Positions 14,481-16,911 of a stretch of 16,911 bases of DNA are shown one piece after another. Source of the DNA: Oscillospiraceae bacterium. GTDB lineage: Bacteria > Bacillota > Clostridia > Oscillospirales > Oscillospiraceae. The DNA lies in contig CADCLH010000049.1 in the NCBI GenBank assembly GCA_902802215.1, forward strand, positions 1-16,911, in the 5' to 3' direction. The notes under the pieces were generated by a model, which was not told where the DNA came from, searched no databases, and was given only the letters and a program-made list of their open reading frames with translations. Within the stretch, counting starts at the first letter, position 1, and each line of letters opens with the position of its first letter. The position numbers and the translations under genes were made by a program.

Positions 14481-14981
14481 ATGGACGAGCGTGCGCAGAC
14501 CTGCTGCTTCACCGGCCACAGGCCGATGAAGCTCCCCTGGGGCATGAACGAGGACGATCCCCGCTGCCTCATGCTCAAGGCGGAGCTCGCCGCCCGACTG
14601 GAGGGCCTGTACGCGCTCGGCTTCCGCCGCTTCCTGTGCGGGATGGCCATCGGCTGCGACATGTATTTTGCCGAGGCCGTGCTCGCCCTGCGCGAACAAT
14701 ACCCGGACGTCCGCCTCGAGGCCGTGATCCCCTTCGGCGACCAGCCGGGCCGCTGGAACGAGAAGCAGCGCCGCCGCTACAATTCCCTGATCGACCGCGC
14801 CGACCGCGTCACGGTCCTCCAGACCGTGTACACGAGCGACTGTATGATGCGCCGCAACCGCTGGATGGTCGACCGCTCCTCGATCCTGCTGGCCTGTTAC
14901 GACGGCCGCCCCGGCGGCACCATGAACACCATCCTCTATGCCGAGCGCAGCGGCCTGCGCGTGATCCTGGTCGAGCTCTGA
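14481..14981 (+). CDS. SLOG-superfamily protein (DUF1273/YspA-like)
   Basis: This 166-aa cytosolic protein belongs to the DUF1273-type branch of the SMF/DprA-LOG (SLOG) Rossmann-like superfamily. It shows CCFTGHRP (8-15), FLCGMAIGCDMYFAEAVL (51-68), a basic central helix with WNEKQRRRYN (92-101), MVDRSS (129-134) and GRPGGTMNT (142-150). SLOG proteins are thought to bind nucleotides or nucleotide derivatives, but the ligand here is unknown. The ATG at 14481 follows AGGTGG by 4 nt. The gene is divergent from ribU and shares its promoter core, so a link to flavin or nicotinamide metabolism is possible but unproven. It appears monocistronic, although no clear terminator is seen in the 99 bp after it. 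Confidence 0.88.
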   Translation: MDERAQTCCFTGHRPMKLPWGMNEDDPRCLMLKAELAARLEGLYALGFRRFLCGMAIGCDMYFAEAVLALREQYPDVRLEAVIPFGDQPGRWNEKQRRRYNSLIDRADRVTVLQTVYTSDCMMRRNRWMVDRSSILLACYDGRPGGTMNTILYAERSGLRVILVEL

Positions 14982-15018
14982 GCCGCCCGGGAGAAAATGA
15001 CAAAATCGTATAAAAACG

Positions 15019-15047
15019 TTGACATAATTTTCAAAGAATGCTATATT
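15019..15047 (+). promoter_or_regulatory. Strong sigma-A promoter of the secreted protein gene
   Basis: TTGACA (15019-15024) and TATATT (15042-15047) with 17-bp spacing and an extended TGC at 15039-15041. The region is unusually AT-rich for the window. Transcription would start near 15054, giving a short leader with AGAGGGGGG. Confidence 0.9.
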
Positions 15048-15080
15048 GAAACTGTATGAAAGAGAGGGGGGACAACTCCG

Positions 15081-16757
15081 GTGAAAAAGCTGTTGGCCAT
15101 GCTGCTGATCCTTGCGCTCCTGCTGTCGCTGACGCCTGCCGCCTTTGCGGACGAGACGCCGGAGGAGACCGCCCCCATCGAAGAAGCGGTCGAAGAAGCG
15201 ACCGAGGAACCGGCCGAGGAGCCGGTCGAGGAACCGACCGAGGAACCGGTCGAAGAGCCGGCCGAGGAACCGGCGGAAGACCCCGCCGACGACCCTGCGG
15301 AGGACCCTGCTTCCGGGACGGACACACCCGCGGAGCAGAGCGATCCCGCCGGACAGGACGGGGACGTCCAGGAGACGGACGACGGGCCGGAGTACGGCGT
15401 CCAGCCTGCGGAAGAACAGGCGGCGGAACAGGAGAAGCAGGCGGAACAGCAGGAGGACGCGGAGCCCGCTCAGGCGCAGAACGTCCTTGTCAGCTTCCGC
15501 TGCGATCCGCCGGAGGCTGACGTCGCCGTGTACGACGGGAACAGCTTTCTCGGTTCGGTCACGGGCGGCGTGATGCTGCTCGCCCCCGGAGAATACACCT
15601 ACGACGCCTCCTGCGACGGGTATTTCTCTCTCGACAGGGTCTCCTTTAACGTCTATGAACCCGGCCCGGCCGACGGAGCCCAGCCGGAGCAGACCGTGAC
15701 GGTGGAGCTTTTCCCCGAGGACGAGGGCGGCTTCTTTGAAGAAGGGGAGTCCCTGCCGCTGCGGACCGCGCCGCCCGAGGCGCTGGTCGTGCTCCCCGTC
15801 GAGCCGAGCGCCGACCGCAGGACGCCGACGGTGTTTCTGCAAGGGGACGCCCGCTGGGCCGCCAGCCCCTACGGATACCTCAGCGACAGCTCCGCCGGCA
15901 CGATCGCGGCCTCCGGCTGCGGGATCCTCGCGCTCACCAACGCGGTCTATTACCTCAACGGGATCTTTATCGAGCCGTCCTTTGCGGCCGAGTACGCGGC
16001 GGGCGCCGGCTTCCATGTGGCAGGCGGCACCAAATGGGACTTCTACCGCGGCTTTGCGCAGACCTACGGCGCGGCCTGCGGCGTCGAGTACGCCGGGGAA
16101 GTGACGAGCTATGCGGAGCTGAAGAACATGCTGCTGCGCGACTGCGTCGCGATTTGCAGCGTGCCCGGCCACATCATGGCCCTGGTGGACTATGACGAGG
16201 CGCTCGGCCGCTTCCTGCTGCTCGACTCCGCCCCGGACGATCTGCGGGCCACGGGCGCGGGCTATGTCTGGATCTCCGAGCAGGAGCTGAGCGCCATGCC
16301 CTCGCGCGTTTACGACTACAACGGTCTGCTTCCCCGATTCGTCCTGCTGCGCGCCGTGGGCATCCTGCGTGTCAGGGGCCTGCTGGACGGCGTGGACAGC
16401 GACACGCTGGAGGACTACGGGACCTTCGACGTCTGGATCGACGGCGACAAGGTCGCCAACGACCAGACGGATTACCGCGCCGTGCTCAGGCGCGGGGCGA
16501 GCTACCGCATCGACGACGTCCGCGCCAAGGGTGCGCACCGCTGGTACGGCGTGCAGGAGGGCGCGCTGGAGGGCAGCATCCGCTCCGGGACAGAGGCGCA
16601 GATCGTGCTGAGCTTCGGCACACGGGACTATGTTTCGGAGTCCGCCGCCGACGATACCGCGCCGCTCGTTTCGGAGAGCAGCCCGCCCGCGGTCTGCGCG
16701 CGTTGGGCAGGCGGCATGATCGGCCCGACGCTCTCGCTCCCGCTCCCCAAAACCTGA
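15081..16757 (+). CDS. Secreted protein with Glu/Pro repeats, PEGA-like segment and C39-like cysteine peptidase domain
   Basis: The 558-aa product begins with a signal peptide (MKKLLAMLLILALLLSLTPAAFA, AxA site, cleavage after 23). An acidic, probably extended spacer (24-132) includes eleven EEPx-type tetrapeptides at 34-77. A PEGA-like beta segment (about 135-193) follows. A peptidase C39-like papain fold (about 248-405) has Q254 in FLQGDARWA, catalytic C280 in SGCGILAL, H364 in PGHIMALVDYD and D382 in LLLDSA. A beta-rich C-terminal segment (about 430-512, with GTFDVWIDGDKVAND) may be an adhesion or carbohydrate-binding module. No LPxTG motif or C-terminal anchor is seen, so it is probably released or loosely wall-bound. 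The GTG at 15081 is fixed by GAGGGGGG upstream and the signal peptide. The substrate is unknown; it could cleave cell-wall peptides or extracellular proteins. Confidence 0.85.
   Translation: MKKLLAMLLILALLLSLTPAAFADETPEETAPIEEAVEEATEEPAEEPVEEPTEEPVEEPAEEPAEDPADDPAEDPASGTDTPAEQSDPAGQDGDVQETDDGPEYGVQPAEEQAAEQEKQAEQQEDAEPAQAQNVLVSFRCDPPEADVAVYDGNSFLGSVTGGVMLLAPGEYTYDASCDGYFSLDRVSFNVYEPGPADGAQPEQTVTVELFPEDEGGFFEEGESLPLRTAPPEALVVLPVEPSADRRTPTVFLQGDARWAASPYGYLSDSSAGTIAASGCGILALTNAVYYLNGIFIEPSFAAEYAAGAGFHVAGGTKWDFYRGFAQTYGAACGVEYAGEVTSYAELKNMLLRDCVAICSVPGHIMALVDYDEALGRFLLLDSAPDDLRATGAGYVWISEQELSAMPSRVYDYNGLLPRFVLLRAVGILRVRGLLDGVDSDTLEDYGTFDVWIDGDKVANDQTDYRAVLRRGASYRIDDVRAKGAHRWYGVQEGALEGSIRSGTEAQIVLSFGTRDYVSESAADDTAPLVSESSPPAVCARWAGGMIGPTLSLPLPKT
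15180..15311 (+). repeat. Eleven tandem 12-bp repeats encoding EEPx tetrapeptides
   Basis: The coding units follow GAGGAACCGGCC and variants: EEAV, EEAT, EEPA, EEPV, EEPT, EEPV, EEPA, EEPA, EDPA, DDPA, EDPA (residues 34-77). Each unit is 12 bp, so gain or loss keeps the frame. Synonymous differences between units show that the array is not freshly expanded. Confidence 0.9.
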
Positions 16758-16775
16758 TCCAAAGCATACAGTCCG

Positions 16776-16803
16776 AGGCACCGGCTTTTGCCGGTGCCTT
16801 TTT
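16776..16803 (+). terminator. Intrinsic terminator after the secreted protein gene
   Basis: AGGCACCGGC (16776-16785), loop TTTT, GCCGGTGCCT (16790-16799) form a perfect 10-bp stem followed by TTTT. It starts 18 bp after the stop codon. Confidence 0.95.
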
Positions 16804-16848
16804 GCGCGCTTCCGCATATCATGACAGCGGAAAGGAGGGGCACATGCC

Positions 16849-16911
16849 ATGGATCAGACTTTTTTTCTCGCGGCGAACTCGGGTCGGGGCTTCGCCTCCT
16901 GCTATGAGGAT
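16849..16911 (+). CDS. N-terminus of an unidentified protein (3' end outside the window)
   Basis: ATG at 16849 opens a frame of 21 codons to the window edge (MDQTFFLAANSGRGFASCYE and onward). AAAGGAGGGG (16831-16840) lies 8 nt upstream, which favours this start over the out-of-frame ATG at 16844. The xFLAANSxRGFxSxY pattern is reminiscent of the N-terminus of a Firmicute P-loop ATPase family (GGNTARGFYSFYD type), but the fragment is too short to be sure. A CATATCAT element at 16815-16822 might be a sporulation-type -10. Confidence 0.55.
   Translation, partial: MDQTFFLAANSGRGFASCYED

Noticed and set aside
15031..15327. Minus-strand Ser/Gly/Ala or Pro/Arg repeat proteins opposite the EEPx array
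   Set aside because: They are the complement of the 12-bp coding repeat. The plus-strand frame has a promoter, ribosome site, signal peptide and downstream domains.

Overview
The window looks like chromosomal DNA of a GC-rich, endospore-forming anaerobic Firmicute, most likely a gut Oscillospiraceae relative. The reasons are spoVAD/spoVAE, a SpoVB-like flippase, Gram-positive Shine-Dalgarno sequences, sigma-A promoters, an FMN riboswitch ahead of a RibU-type ECF component, and codon use strongly biased to G/C in the third position. The organism assignment is inference. I see no phage, plasmid, CRISPR, rRNA or tRNA. No gap exceeds 300 bp: the longest are 14192-14480 (riboswitch and two promoters), 92-311 (hairpins and a promoter) and 9801-9974 (a palindromic element).

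Left part, plus strand. The tail of an unidentified gene ends at 91. A 973-aa EAL/PAS/degenerate-GGDEF cyclic-di-GMP protein (312-3233) follows with its own promoter and terminator. An intracellular GH13 alpha-glucan hydrolase (3313-4872) comes next. A three-gene methionine operon follows (4983-9800): a stand-alone MetH reactivation protein, a MetH lacking its reactivation domain, and a homocysteine methyltransferase/methylene-THF reductase fusion. The three genes overlap and share one promoter. Together they would reduce methylene-THF to methyl-THF, pass the methyl group through cobalamin to homocysteine, and repair oxidised cobalamin.

Middle. A 155-bp nested palindromic, MITE-like repeat (9817-9971) fills the gap between the convergent methionine operon and a minus-strand spore cluster. 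That cluster is spoVAD-spoVAE, without spoVAC, downstream of a cytidylate-kinase-like gene and its terminator. A divergent SpoVB-like MOP flippase (12169-13491) overlaps tail to tail with ribU.

Right part. ribU (minus) is controlled by an FMN riboswitch whose terminator and antiterminator can be read from the sequence. Its promoter shares its -35 region, offset by one base, with the divergent promoter of a SLOG/DUF1273 gene (14481-14981). A secreted protein (15081-16757) follows. It has a signal peptide, eleven 12-bp tandem Glu/Pro-rich repeats, a PEGA-like segment and a C39-like cysteine peptidase fold. The window ends in the first codons of another gene.

I do not see a clearly undescribed multi-gene system. 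The points most worth checking are the superimposed divergent promoters at the FMN switch, the split MetH system with a Cys-rich reactivation protein, the palindromic element, and the spoVA pair lacking spoVAC.
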